12,549 nucleotides of DNA from an uncultured Ignavibacteria bacterium (GCA_937924675.1 CALEVL010000204.1:1-12549), one strand, 5' to 3'; shown: positions 1-8,841, counted from the first letter of the stretch. Translations and numbers: made by a program. Notes: generated by a model from the letters alone, not told the origin.

Positions 1-397
1 GCAATTCGAGATCTCAAAATCTGATGAAGAATGGAAAAGTATGCTGACTCCCTTTCAGTTTAAGGTCACACGAAGAAAAGCTACAGAGCTTCCTTATGAG
101 AACGAGTATTTTGATGAAAAGAAGCCGGGAGAATACAACTGTATCTGTTGCGGCAACAAGCTGTTCACATCAAACGAAAAGTATGATTCAGATACGGGTT
201 GGCCAAGCTTCTTCAAACCTTACGATGAAAACAATATCATCAAAGATCTGGATATATCTCTATTCATGATTGTTACTGAAGTAATGTGCAGCAAATGCGG
301 AGCACACCTCGGACATGTCTTCGATGACGGACCCGAGCCGACAGGATTAAGATATTGCATTAACTCTGCTTCACTGAAGTTCATTGAAGAAAAGTGA
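1..397 (+). CDS. msrB: Peptide-methionine (R)-S-oxide reductase MsrB, 5'-truncated by window edge
   Basis: MsrB reduces methionine-R-sulfoxide in damaged proteins, recycled by thioredoxin. The frame is open from base 2, so the gene begins upstream of the window. The ATG at 41 is internal: the codons before it read F-E-I-S-K-S-D-E-E-W-K, the usual MsrB N-terminal helix. Numbering from that ATG, zinc ligands are seen as C34-x-x-C37 (CICC) and C83-x-x-C86 (CSKC). The GWPSF signature is at 53-57. The catalytic cysteine is C106 in RYCINSASL, and GHVFDDGP is at 91-98. The position that often carries the resolving cysteine (DSGCGWPSF in many relatives) is threonine here (DSDTGWPSF), so another cysteine or thioredoxin itself must regenerate the enzyme. 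The stop faces the stop of the next gene, 19 bp away. No signal peptide can be judged because the 5' end is missing. Family assignment is very secure. Confidence 0.96.
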   Translation, partial: QFEISKSDEEWKSMLTPFQFKVTRRKATELPYENEYFDEKKPGEYNCICCGNKLFTSNEKYDSDTGWPSFFKPYDENNIIKDLDISLFMIVTEVMCSKCGAHLGHVFDDGPEPTGLRYCINSASLKFIEEK

Positions 398-416
398 TAC
401 AAAAGAAAATTGCGGC

Positions 417-2780
417 TCAATAAGCTGTCAATGAAACAAACCTGTCGATGCCGATTCTTGCAAGCCCGACCTGACCTTTCTTTGGACCGCCGTTGTATGG
501 AAGCGGCTCTGCTCCGTTAGTGTAATGCTTGAAATTGAACCCGTTATAGTAGAAGTAATATTCTTCGCCAACAGCTACCGGAACACCAATAGTTAATACC
601 ATCTGATCATCCCAGCTACCAAGCTCACCGTATTTCACAATTGGTGTCAAATTACCGCATCTTGTAAAATTTATACCGTCTCTTGAAAACAGAAGTGCAA
701 TATTAATTGTATTATCTGTTCTTCCGGGATTGACAGGGTTTTCTTCAAGAGATGTGTTTAGTTTCAGCACACTGGTAAAACCCCAATACACACTGTCTTT
801 GAACAGCACAGTCATGTTATAAAACTGAGTGCCTTTGATATCGTAAGTTTCAGGCTTAAGAACCGTTCCCGTGTATGTCCAGTTAATCCAGTCGGGACTT
901 GTATATCTTCCGACTTTCCTTATTCCAAGTGAATCTCTGAAATAACCAAGATATTTTCCAAGCAACGGATTCCATCCGCAGGAAGAAAGATCTTCACCGC
1001 TATAGCGCACAGGATTTCCTGAATAAGGGATCCATACAATACCATCCGAGGAGAATGATACATTCAGTCTGCTGTCAGCGCTTGTGGGGTGAGTATTATA
1101 GACAGATTTGAATCGTCTTGAAGAATCCGATTGATTATATGCTGAGTCATCTACAACAGTATATAGTCCTCCGGGATAAGGAGAATCAGAGAGTATATTA
1201 TTTTGCACACTGCCGTTGAATTTAAAGAGTTCAACATTTGGCCTTGTCCAGTTTATGCCGTCAACCGATTCGTAATATACCGGCACTCTTCCGTAACTGT
1301 TTACGCACCTTAGCCAAGTCTTATATACCATTCTGTCCTGTTCGATGCTTTTTGAATAGCCGATGTTGCTGTAAGTAGTAATGATGTGAGTTCCTTCCCA
1401 TGGAGCCGTTGGAGCTATAACAGGTTCTGAATTTTTTACCGCCTTGTGCATTATTCTCACTATGTTTTGACTGCTTCTGAAAAGCAAAGTGTCGGCAAAA
1501 AATTGTTTTAATGTACCCGCTTTGAATCCTTGGACACCATTGTCTATCGGCGCAACCTGATTCCTGAATTGCACAGTAAACAGATCAGCATCAGAAATCC
1601 TTATCTTCAGAAACATTGGTGAGTTTACGAAATCCGAAAGATCCGAACCTGATGTCCATGACACCAAAGCATTTGTCTGATCACCGGTCAACTGCGGGCA
1701 ATCTTCAAAGGAATATCCTTGAATAGCTGTACCGGATGAATTCTGCAATTCGAATTGAAGAAAACCTCCGGGCCGGGTTAGAAAATTCACATGCAGGTTT
1801 CTTCCCGTAAAAGTAAAGAGATCGGAACTTATCTCAGATGGAGCTGCAGCAGAAGGACTTCTGCCAAGCTTGTTCATCAGTCGCATTACAGCATTGTAAT
1901 GAACTGTGAACTGTTCAGGAGTAAAACTCTTACCGATCGAATATCCCCCGAGACGCATAGTCATATATTGGCTCATGCTTCCGCTGTTATTAAAAGCACC
2001 GACAGTAATTCCTGTGTTGGGTTTGTAATTTGCGGCATAGTTCTGAACAGTGCTTACCAGATTGTCTCTAAAATACAGATCATTGAGTTGTATATTGAGT
2101 CTTTGCGCCATTATATAGCCTGATGAAGATGGAATGCTGACAGGGCTTTCAGATGTACTGTTGATGCAAAGATATGATTTGCCATTTGTATATCTCGGAT
2201 ACATATAGAATCCCACTCCGTCAAATCTGCATCCTGTTCTGCCCGTTTCAACACCATTGGTCATGCCGAAGATCATGAATCTTGCATCATTCAATGAGAT
2301 TGCATCTGTTTGATAAGGAGTTAATCCGGTTTCAACATATCTGTTTACACCGTTCCCTTTGAGACCGCTTAGAGATCCGGTTTCATTATAATCAAATGAA
2401 GAATAATTCCTGTTGATGTCTTTCTGTGAGCCGATAAAACTTCCCGGTCCTGAGTAATTTCTGAAGATTGGCACAAAGGCAGCTTCAAAACTGCCGCAAT
2501 ACCAGTTCTCTCTCAAGAGAAGATCTCTGATACTGGTTGTCTGGAACTTCAGCCCTTTCACTTCTTTAATGTAATCATCAACAGCAATGACGACACTGTC
2601 CGAAACAGAGCCACCGGCTGAATCAACTCTTAACAACCAGTTGACAGTTTCCGTATCAAGAGTCTCCATTGATATTTGAGAAAGTGAACTCCGCGAAATA
2701 AAGGATACGAAAAATAATACAGATATTGGAAGAAGGATGAAGCTGAGTGAAAGGCGATGTAGCTTTATATTAATCCCCAT
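417..2780 (-). CDS. Secreted multidomain protein: LamG-like region, beta-sandwich module, GH32/GH43-like beta-propeller
   Basis: This is a 787-residue exported protein, probably acting on or binding polysaccharide; the substrate is unknown. A hydrophobic stretch at about residues 11-28 after basic residues looks like a Sec signal peptide. There is no lipobox cysteine. Residues about 75-305 resemble LamG/concanavalin-like jellyroll domains, ending in GKSFTPEQFTVHYNAVMRLM. Residues about 318-406 match a beta-sandwich module with the pattern L-x-V-N, GG-x-L, G-x-x-I-x-G-Y, C-x-x-L-x-GD, V-x-W and DADLF. Residues about 455-787 form repeated propeller strands with SVDGINWTRPNVEL and NGSVQNNIL (about 505-530), SSDGIVWIP, SPDWINWTY and SRDGINFTR, ending in GLARIGIDRFVSL (772-784). 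These are typical of GH32/GH43-like five-bladed propellers. Catalytic acids could not be assigned with confidence, so a purely binding role remains possible. The start has no Shine-Dalgarno but a TATAAT lies 22-27 bp upstream. Confidence 0.8.
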   Translation of the reverse strand: MGINIKLHRLSLSFILLPISVLFFVSFISRSSLSQISMETLDTETVNWLLRVDSAGGSVSDSVVIAVDDYIKEVKGLKFQTTSIRDLLLRENWYCGSFEAAFVPIFRNYSGPGSFIGSQKDINRNYSSFDYNETGSLSGLKGNGVNRYVETGLTPYQTDAISLNDARFMIFGMTNGVETGRTGCRFDGVGFYMYPRYTNGKSYLCINSTSESPVSIPSSSGYIMAQRLNIQLNDLYFRDNLVSTVQNYAANYKPNTGITVGAFNNSGSMSQYMTMRLGGYSIGKSFTPEQFTVHYNAVMRLMNKLGRSPSAAAPSEISSDLFTFTGRNLHVNFLTRPGGFLQFELQNSSGTAIQGYSFEDCPQLTGDQTNALVSWTSGSDLSDFVNSPMFLKIRISDADLFTVQFRNQVAPIDNGVQGFKAGTLKQFFADTLLFRSSQNIVRIMHKAVKNSEPVIAPTAPWEGTHIITTYSNIGYSKSIEQDRMVYKTWLRCVNSYGRVPVYYESVDGINWTRPNVELFKFNGSVQNNILSDSPYPGGLYTVVDDSAYNQSDSSRRFKSVYNTHPTSADSRLNVSFSSDGIVWIPYSGNPVRYSGEDLSSCGWNPLLGKYLGYFRDSLGIRKVGRYTSPDWINWTYTGTVLKPETYDIKGTQFYNMTVLFKDSVYWGFTSVLKLNTSLEENPVNPGRTDNTINIALLFSRDGINFTRCGNLTPIVKYGELGSWDDQMVLTIGVPVAVGEEYYFYYNGFNFKHYTNGAEPLPYNGGPKKGQVGLARIGIDRFVSLTAY

Positions 2781-2801
2781 AGTTTTTTATAAATGTTTCA
2801 A

Positions 2802-2830
2802 ATTATATGGGGCGTAATAATTATGAGTAA
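2802..2830 (-). promoter_or_regulatory. Candidate promoter for the secreted propeller protein
   Basis: On the minus strand a perfect TATAAT (2807-2802) lies 17 bp downstream of TTACTC (2830-2825), a weak -35 match. The box ends 21 bp before the ATG at 2780, which would give a very short leader. This is a sequence match only. In Bacteroidota the main sigma factor prefers TAnnTTTG, and that pattern is not exactly matched here. Confidence 0.25.
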
Positions 2831-2904
2831 GTTCTATCACATATTCAAGTCATTATATGGTTTGAAAGTAGAATATTCCCCATTGCGGTCCAAAACGTTT
2901 TTGC

Positions 2905-2926
2905 ATTTCGAAAATTCTTTCGAAAT
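2905..2926. repeat. Perfect 9-bp inverted repeat with 4-base loop in the divergent promoter region
   Basis: ATTTCGAAA (2905-2913) and TTTCGAAAT (2918-2926) are perfect inverted repeats around the loop ATTC. Each arm contains the self-complementary octamer TTTCGAAA, so the site is also two copies of a palindrome spaced 12 bp centre to centre, about one helical turn. That spacing suits a dimer-of-dimers operator. It is followed by a poor T-run, so a terminator is less likely. It sits between the candidate promoters of the two divergent genes and could regulate either. Confidence 0.4.
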
Positions 2927-2953
2927 CAAGTAGTAATGTTAGAAAAAATTCGA

Positions 2954-2982
2954 TTCGGAAAAACAACCCGCCTTCGTATAAT
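2954..2982 (+). promoter_or_regulatory. Candidate promoter for the DUF4175 gene (possibly also ppk1 and carB)
   Basis: A perfect TATAAT at 2977-2982 is preceded at 17 bp by TTCGGA (2954-2959), a half match to TTGACA. The box is about 130 bp upstream of the ATG at 3115, leaving a leader of roughly 125 bases. This is a sequence match only. Confidence 0.22.
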
Positions 2983-3075
2983 TGCCTCCGGAATTAATCA
3001 ACATTTTGAAAGGTTTGCCGTAACAAGGCATTGGAAGTGATGTTATTCATTGATAACTTACATGTCTTTAACTAA

Positions 3076-3087
3076 GTTGATATCAAC
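3076..3087. promoter_or_regulatory. 12-bp perfect palindrome GTTGATATCAAC upstream of the DUF4175 gene
   Basis: The palindrome is perfect over 12 bases and lies 27 bp before the start codon at 3115, where a repressor could act. A few such palindromes are expected by chance in a window this long, so this is a weak operator candidate. Confidence 0.18.
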
Positions 3088-3114
3088 AAAAGTAATAGTG
3101 AAATTCTCCCATAT

Positions 3115-6100
3115 ATGTCGAATCTGACGGCTTCAGCCGAAATTTACAGATCATTTGAGCAAAAGCTTAGCAAAGCAAACCGGAAAGAACTCTTCTTTTA
3201 CTTTGCAAAGTATATGCTCTACGCACTGACAGTAATAGCAGTTCTGCTGTTGATCGCTTTATCATCTGAAGCAATATTTCATTTCACCACTTCAGTCAGG
3301 AAATTTATTTACTGGTCATTTCTTTCCATTTCAGTTACAACCGTAATTTACCTGACTGTATCATATTTATTCAGGATCACAGGATTGACAGGAAAGTTTG
3401 ATGCAGTTGATTACGCCAGCAAGATTGGCAGCAAGATCTCAGCTATAAAGGACCACCTTTCAAACTCACTTTCGTTGTTCAGACAATACAACACCAATTC
3501 CGGTTCGACTTTGTTTTCATCTGAGCTTATTGATGCGGAAATGAAACGTATGAATGAAGAAACTGCCGGCTTGGATTTTGGTTCAGCAATAGACATGTCC
3601 AAACTAAGGAAACCCCTTCTTTATCTTGCCAACGCATTGTTGTTGATCATTCTTTCATTTGCCATTTTCGGAACGAGCTTATCTCAGGCAGCAAACCGGC
3701 TGGTGAATTATAATTACGGTTTTCTTGATGACCTTGGTGTTTCATTTACCGTAACTCCCGGAAATATTGAAATAGCAAAGGGCGAAGATGTTGACTTGAA
3801 GGCATACATGAATTCATTGAACTCAGAATTCAAGGCAGAAGAAATTTACCTGCACACAAAGCAAGTCGGCATAGCGGAGAATATTGTCAAACTGAAATCG
3901 AATACCGACGGAAGCTTTTTGCACAAGCTCGAAGATGTTGATGTTAAGACAATGTACTTCTTTGAATATGAAGGCGTCCGTTCTGATGAGTACAATATTC
4001 TCGTAGCAGATTATCCTGCGGTAAAGAGTTTTACAGTTACCGTCAAACCGCCCGCCTTCACAGGCATTCCTGAGAAATTCCAGGAAAACGAAGGAGACAT
4101 TTTTTGTCCTCAGGGAAGCGAACTCGTTTTCAATCTGAAGGCGAACAAGTCACTAACTTCCGCAGGCATTACATTGGCCGGCAGGCAAATTCCGTTCAGC
4201 ACTTCCGGAGAAGATGCTTCCGGCTCAATCACGGCAAGCGAATCAGGCGAGTATATGTTCTACCTAAAAGATGACGAAGGAAGAGACGGGAAGAACTACA
4301 GGAAGTATGTACTTAAGATTCTCAAAGATGAAGATCCTTCAATAATGATCATCGAGCCTGCGCAGGCAAATTATGAAATGAATATGGAGAAGGAACTTCT
4401 TGTCAGATCAAGGATAACAGATGATTATGGGTTTTCATCGCTTACAATTAATTACAGAAAAGTCAGGGGCAATGAAGGAAACTCGGCATCAGCACAGTTT
4501 ACAACGGTCAGGATCCCACTAAAGAATCTGGATGCAACTTCGGTTGAAGTTCCTTATATATGGAATATTTCCTCTCTCGGAATGAGAAGCGGTGACAAGA
4601 CTGAATATTTTCTTGAAGTGACAGATAATGCAGGAAAGTCAACACGCTCAGAGATTAGAACTTTATTTTATAAATCCTCCGAAGAAGCATTTAGGAAGAA
4701 TAAGGAAGAAGCCAGGGAATTGAAGAATGAGCTTCAATCTGTTTATGACGAAGCGATGGATCTTCAGAAAGAGATTGAGGAAATGAAAAAGCAGATCCAG
4801 CGTAACGAGGAGCTTGGTCTCAACGAAGAGAAGAAAAAGGAATTTGAGAAGAAGCTGGATAATTTCCAGAAGAACCTTCAGTCAACTCAGAACAAGCTCG
4901 ACCAGAATATGGAAGACATGCAGAAGAATAACATGCTTGATGAGAAAACTTTGGAACAGTATATGGAACTGCAGAAGATGTTCAACAAGATCAACACGCC
5001 TGAACTTCAGAAGATGCTTGAGAAAATGCGCGAGGCATTGAAGAAGCAGAATCCGGAAGAGCTTAAGGAAGCAATGAAGAATTTTAAGTTTGATGAAGAG
5101 GCATTCAAGAAATATATGGAAAAGGCAATGGAGCTCATGAAGAAGATTGAGAATATGCAGAAGTTTGGCGAACTCACACAGAAGCTGGATGAAATTACAA
5201 AGAAACAGGAAGATCTGAAGAAGGAAACCGAATCTGCCGACAAGAACAATCCGGAGAAGATGAAAGACCTTTCTTCCGAACAAATGCTAATAAAGGATCA
5301 GACGAAGGAATTCAATGAAGAGCTGAAAAAACTCATCGATGAGATCAACAAGATGAAGGAGCAGATGAGCGCAGAAGATCTTCAGAAGCTGAGTGATCAG
5401 ATGAAAAAGTCACAGATGGAAAACAAGATGCAGCAATCACAGGATCAACTTAAGAGCAGTCAGAAACAAAACTCCGAAAAGACTCAGCAGGAAATAATGG
5501 ATGAGCTGAATGACATGAATGAAAAGATGAAAGAAGCCCTATCAAAGATGATGGATCAGCAGGATATGAATCAGAAGCTCAAGGAGAAACTTGAAGAGAT
5601 ACTTAAAGAGCTGAAGGAGATGAGTGAAAAGCAACAGAAGTTGAAAGAGAAAACTGACGATACTGAAAGCGGTGACAAGGAAGGGTTTGAAAAGAACAAG
5701 AAGGAACAAGGCGATCTAAAAGGTGATCTGTCACAGACGATAGATGATCTTATGAACACAACAAAGATGGGAATGATGCTGACGCCGGAGATGGGAAAGG
5801 AACTCGGCAATGCATTCAATAAGATGGATAAGGCCGGCAGCGAACTCGGTGAAATGAAAAGAGACAAGGCATCAGACAGTCAGGGCGATGCAAAGAATTC
5901 ACTTGATAAAGCAGCAAAAATGCTTGGTGATATGCTTGGGCAAATGGGAGAGAACGGCAAGAAGGGAAAAGGGAATAAGCCCGGTGAAGGCAACATGGGA
6001 CAGATGATGCAGCGGCTCGGAGAGATCATTGCTCAGCAGATGGGTTTGAATGGCAAGACAGGTAAGATGGGAGAGAACGGCCAGCAAGGAAATGACGGCA

Positions 6101-6594
6101 AAGGATCCAACCCGGAAAATATCCCGCAACAGGAGAAGTTTGAAATGGACCGGCTGAGACTCGAGCAAATGCAGATCCAAAAATCAATGGAGCAATTGAA
6201 TGAAGAACTGAAGAGAGAACAGGAGCGAAGCGGCGACAAGGTCTTTGGTGACATGGATGAAGTTGAGAAAGAAATGAAAGAGATCATAAAGCAGTTGAGT
6301 GAATATAATCTTGATGACAAGTTAAAGGAGAAGCAGAACCGAATTCTGTCAAGAATGCTTGATGCGAGACTTTCACAAAGGGAGAAAGATTTTGAACCCA
6401 AAAGGGAATCAAGACCCGGTGAGAATGTATCCAGAATTTCTCCGCCGGAGATTGTACTTAGCGGACCCGGATCTTACAATGCTCTCAAAGAAGAATTTCT
6501 TAATCTTCAGAAAGAGGGTTACAGCGCAGATTATGAAGCGCTAATTACAAAGTATCTGCTCGAGTTAAAGCGGAACGGATTGGCTCCCGACTAA
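3115..6594 (+). CDS. DUF4175-like large membrane-anchored coiled-coil protein
   Basis: This 1159-residue protein resembles the DUF4175 family of large, poorly characterised envelope proteins. Three hydrophobic helices at about 26-51, 64-87 and 167-187 should anchor it in the inner membrane. Residues about 205-515 are beta-rich with Ig-like strands (e.g. SFTVTVKPPAFTGIPEKF near 305-322, ITDDYGFSSLTINYRK at 434-449), consistent with a periplasmic region. From about 520 to 900 the sequence is a long charged coiled coil rich in K, E, Q and M. A Gly/Asn/Lys/Met-rich linker follows (about 940-1003) with MGENG occurring twice. Another helix spans about 1005-1090. The short conserved-looking tail ends in SADYEALITKYLLELKRNG. 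There is a single cysteine (331). ATG 3115 is the first start after an in-frame stop at 3073. It lies 72 bp ahead of ppk1. Family relatives often neighbour MoxR/DUF58 genes. The function is unknown. Confidence 0.8.
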   Translation: MSNLTASAEIYRSFEQKLSKANRKELFFYFAKYMLYALTVIAVLLLIALSSEAIFHFTTSVRKFIYWSFLSISVTTVIYLTVSYLFRITGLTGKFDAVDYASKIGSKISAIKDHLSNSLSLFRQYNTNSGSTLFSSELIDAEMKRMNEETAGLDFGSAIDMSKLRKPLLYLANALLLIILSFAIFGTSLSQAANRLVNYNYGFLDDLGVSFTVTPGNIEIAKGEDVDLKAYMNSLNSEFKAEEIYLHTKQVGIAENIVKLKSNTDGSFLHKLEDVDVKTMYFFEYEGVRSDEYNILVADYPAVKSFTVTVKPPAFTGIPEKFQENEGDIFCPQGSELVFNLKANKSLTSAGITLAGRQIPFSTSGEDASGSITASESGEYMFYLKDDEGRDGKNYRKYVLKILKDEDPSIMIIEPAQANYEMNMEKELLVRSRITDDYGFSSLTINYRKVRGNEGNSASAQFTTVRIPLKNLDATSVEVPYIWNISSLGMRSGDKTEYFLEVTDNAGKSTRSEIRTLFYKSSEEAFRKNKEEARELKNELQSVYDEAMDLQKEIEEMKKQIQRNEELGLNEEKKKEFEKKLDNFQKNLQSTQNKLDQNMEDMQKNNMLDEKTLEQYMELQKMFNKINTPELQKMLEKMREALKKQNPEELKEAMKNFKFDEEAFKKYMEKAMELMKKIENMQKFGELTQKLDEITKKQEDLKKETESADKNNPEKMKDLSSEQMLIKDQTKEFNEELKKLIDEINKMKEQMSAEDLQKLSDQMKKSQMENKMQQSQDQLKSSQKQNSEKTQQEIMDELNDMNEKMKEALSKMMDQQDMNQKLKEKLEEILKELKEMSEKQQKLKEKTDDTESGDKEGFEKNKKEQGDLKGDLSQTIDDLMNTTKMGMMLTPEMGKELGNAFNKMDKAGSELGEMKRDKASDSQGDAKNSLDKAAKMLGDMLGQMGENGKKGKGNKPGEGNMGQMMQRLGEIIAQQMGLNGKTGKMGENGQQGNDGKGSNPENIPQQEKFEMDRLRLEQMQIQKSMEQLNEELKREQERSGDKVFGDMDEVEKEMKEIIKQLSEYNLDDKLKEKQNRILSRMLDARLSQREKDFEPKRESRPGENVSRISPPEIVLSGPGSYNALKEEFLNLQKEGYSADYEALITKYLLELKRNGLAPD

Positions 6595-6666
6595 TAATCG
6601 GGTTAAACATTACTTATCATTTAGTCAAAAAATAAAAATGCACATCAGTTTAATTGTAATAAAAGT

Positions 6667-8811
6667 ATGCAGAAAATAAACTCTGACTTTTTCCTTAACC
6701 GTGAACTAACATGGATAGAGTTCAACAAGCGTGTACTTGAAGAAGCCGCTGATAAGAATGAACCTCTTCTTGAGAGGTTAAAATTCTTGTCGATCTTCAG
6801 CACCAATCTTGATGAGTTCTTCATGATCCGTGTAGCAGGTCTGAAGCGGCAGGTGAGAAACAATGTCAACGAGCTTACTACCGACGGCATGAATGCTCGC
6901 GAACAAAGAAATGAGATATATAAGACTCTGGTTCCATTGGTTGATGAGCAATACAGAATATTTAATGAGGAGATAGTTCCGCAGTTGCAGACAAACGGCG
7001 TTGAATTTGTTTCATACAAAGATCTTTCTGATGATGACAGGTTAATTGTAAATTCATATTTCATTGATGAGCTCTTCCCGATTCTTACTCCTCTTGCAAT
7101 AGATAACGTACATCCGTTTCCAAATCTGATCAACAGGAGTCTTGCACTTGCAATAATTCTGGATGATCCTGATACAGAGCAGGTAGAGGAAAAAGTATGT
7201 GTGATCCAGTTGCCTAACAATATCTCGAGATTTTATTCGATCGGCTCGAACGGAGAGTTCAAATTCATTCTGCTTGAAGAGATCATCATGGCAAATGTTG
7301 ACAAGCTATTTCCGGGCATGAGAACATTGGATGCCTTTGCCTTTCGTATCACGCGAAATGCTGATCTTGACCTGGAAGAAGAAGAAGCCGATGACCTGCT
7401 GACACTGATAGAGGAAGAAGTTAAGAAGAGAAGATTGGGAATTCTTGTGCGGCTGGAAGTTGATAAGAAGATGCCGGATAGTCTGCTTAGCTTTCTTACC
7501 AATGCATTAAAGACTGAAAACAACGAGATCTACAGGATCAACGGTCCGCTCAATCTCGGAGATTTCATGTCTGTCTGCAAGATCGAGAAGCGTGAATTGA
7601 AATACAGAAGTTTTACTCCTAGAATCTCATCATACTTCCGTAAAGAAGATGATTACTTCAAAGCAATTTCCGAAAGCGATATTTTTCTTCATCATCCTTT
7701 TTATTCGTTTGCTTCGGTGAGTGAATTCATTGCACAGTCTGCAGAGGACCCTAATGTTTATGCGATCAAGCTGACTCTCTACAGGACAAGCGGAGATTCT
7801 CCGATCATTCGCTCTTTGATTGAAGCTGCAGAGAATGGAAAGCAGGTTACGGCAGTGGTTGAACTGAAAGCAAGATTTGACGAAGAGAACAACATCATTT
7901 GGGCAAAGTCGCTGGAGAATGCGGGAGTGCATGTTGTTTACGGGCTGATTGGATTAAAGACTCACTGCAAAATGGCACTCGTTGTTCGCAAAGATGAGAT
8001 AGGCATGAGCCGGTATCTTCATCTCAGCACAGGCAATTACAATTCTGTTACGTCAAGGATATATACTGACTTTGGCCTCTTCACATCTAATGATGAGTTC
8101 TGTGATGATGCTTCTAATCTCTTTAACTATCTCACAGGATATTCGAAGAAACATGATTACAATAAGCTCATCGTTGCACCGCTCAATATGCGAAAGAGCA
8201 TCATTAGAATGATTGATGATGAGATCAAATCGCACAAGCAATCAGGAAATGGTTACATCCTCTTTAAGAACAATTCCATTGTTGACGATGAAGTGATCAT
8301 GAAACTTTATCAGGCTTCAAAGGCGGGAGTTAAAATAGACCTGTTGACAAGAGGTATTTGCAGACTGCGACCGCATGTGAAAGGACTCAGCGAGAACATC
8401 AGCGTTTACAGTATTGTCGGCAGGTTTCTGGAACACAGCCGCGCATATTATTTTCACAACAACGGCGATCCGAAGCTATATCTCGGAAGCGCTGATATAA
8501 TGCAAAGAAACTTTGACAGGCGTGTGGAAATATTTTTCCCGATCGATGATCCGCGTGTGAAAGAAGACATAGTAGAGATACTCGAAATGTATCTGACAGA
8601 TACTGTGAAGACAAGAGTGATGTTGAGTAACGGAGACTATGTCAGGAAATCTTTGCTGCTCAAAGAAAAGGGTGAGCCGTTCAAGGAAATAAATATTCAG
8701 GAACACTTTGTGAAGAAAGTAATAAGAAAACATGAAAGAGAATTGAAGGAAGAAATGAGAAAGAAAGTTCAGGCAAAGGAAGCAAAGAAGGCAAGCACTG
8801 AAATTTTATAG
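6667..8811 (+). CDS. ppk1: Polyphosphate kinase 1
   Basis: PPK1 reversibly transfers the terminal phosphate of ATP to a growing inorganic polyphosphate chain through a phosphohistidine. At 714 residues it is full length (E. coli has 688). N-terminal helical domain: LTWIEFNKRVLEEA (14-27) and STNLDEFFMIRV (45-56), with N47 at the nucleotide-contacting position. The head domain contains LTPLAIDNVHPFPNL (140-154). The two catalytic C-terminal phospholipase-D-like domains carry R373 in LTLYRTS and R403 in KARFDEENN, equivalent to the two key arginines of the E. coli enzyme. The predicted phosphorylated histidine is H433 in KTHCKM. H452 is in YLHLSTGNYN and the second conserved histidine H590 is in GRFLEHSR. 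No catalytic residue is missing. The tail after about 680 is Lys/Glu-rich and variable. Only 30 bp separate its stop from carB, so the two are probably one transcript. No Shine-Dalgarno is evident at the start. Confidence 0.97.
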   Translation: MQKINSDFFLNRELTWIEFNKRVLEEAADKNEPLLERLKFLSIFSTNLDEFFMIRVAGLKRQVRNNVNELTTDGMNAREQRNEIYKTLVPLVDEQYRIFNEEIVPQLQTNGVEFVSYKDLSDDDRLIVNSYFIDELFPILTPLAIDNVHPFPNLINRSLALAIILDDPDTEQVEEKVCVIQLPNNISRFYSIGSNGEFKFILLEEIIMANVDKLFPGMRTLDAFAFRITRNADLDLEEEEADDLLTLIEEEVKKRRLGILVRLEVDKKMPDSLLSFLTNALKTENNEIYRINGPLNLGDFMSVCKIEKRELKYRSFTPRISSYFRKEDDYFKAISESDIFLHHPFYSFASVSEFIAQSAEDPNVYAIKLTLYRTSGDSPIIRSLIEAAENGKQVTAVVELKARFDEENNIIWAKSLENAGVHVVYGLIGLKTHCKMALVVRKDEIGMSRYLHLSTGNYNSVTSRIYTDFGLFTSNDEFCDDASNLFNYLTGYSKKHDYNKLIVAPLNMRKSIIRMIDDEIKSHKQSGNGYILFKNNSIVDDEVIMKLYQASKAGVKIDLLTRGICRLRPHVKGLSENISVYSIVGRFLEHSRAYYFHNNGDPKLYLGSADIMQRNFDRRVEIFFPIDDPRVKEDIVEILEMYLTDTVKTRVMLSNGDYVRKSLLLKEKGEPFKEINIQEHFVKKVIRKHERELKEEMRKKVQAKEAKKASTEIL

Positions 8812-8841
8812 AATGCAATACTTCATATCAAAAATTAACTG

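Larger units (their letters stand above)
2781..3114. other. Divergent intergenic region between the secreted propeller protein and the DUF4175 gene
   Basis: This 334-bp AT-rich region separates two divergently transcribed genes and must carry promoters for both. It contains a TATAAT-type box for each strand, a 9-bp inverted repeat with a 4-base loop near the middle, and a 12-bp palindrome close to the rightward start. The only reading frames in it are very short. One runs ATG 3040 to TAA 3075 (11 codons), and nothing supports it as a gene. No tRNA or recognisable riboswitch was seen. Confidence 0.6.

Noticed and set aside
41..43. ATG at 41 as the msrB start
   Set aside because: The in-frame codons before it (from base 2) encode the conserved MsrB N-terminal helix, so the true start is outside the window.
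4882..5867. Long minus-strand open frames rich in Leu, Phe and Ser opposite the coiled-coil part of the DUF4175 gene
   Set aside because: They arise because the plus strand is heavily purine-rich (GAA/AAG/GAG/CAG codons), which removes stops from the complement. The translations are low-complexity and overlap an intact gene.
6586..6602. CCCGA/TCGGG hairpin across the stop of the DUF4175 gene, considered as a terminator
   Set aside because: Only five base pairs with a seven-base loop and no following T-run; too weak to call, and it would cut off ppk1.
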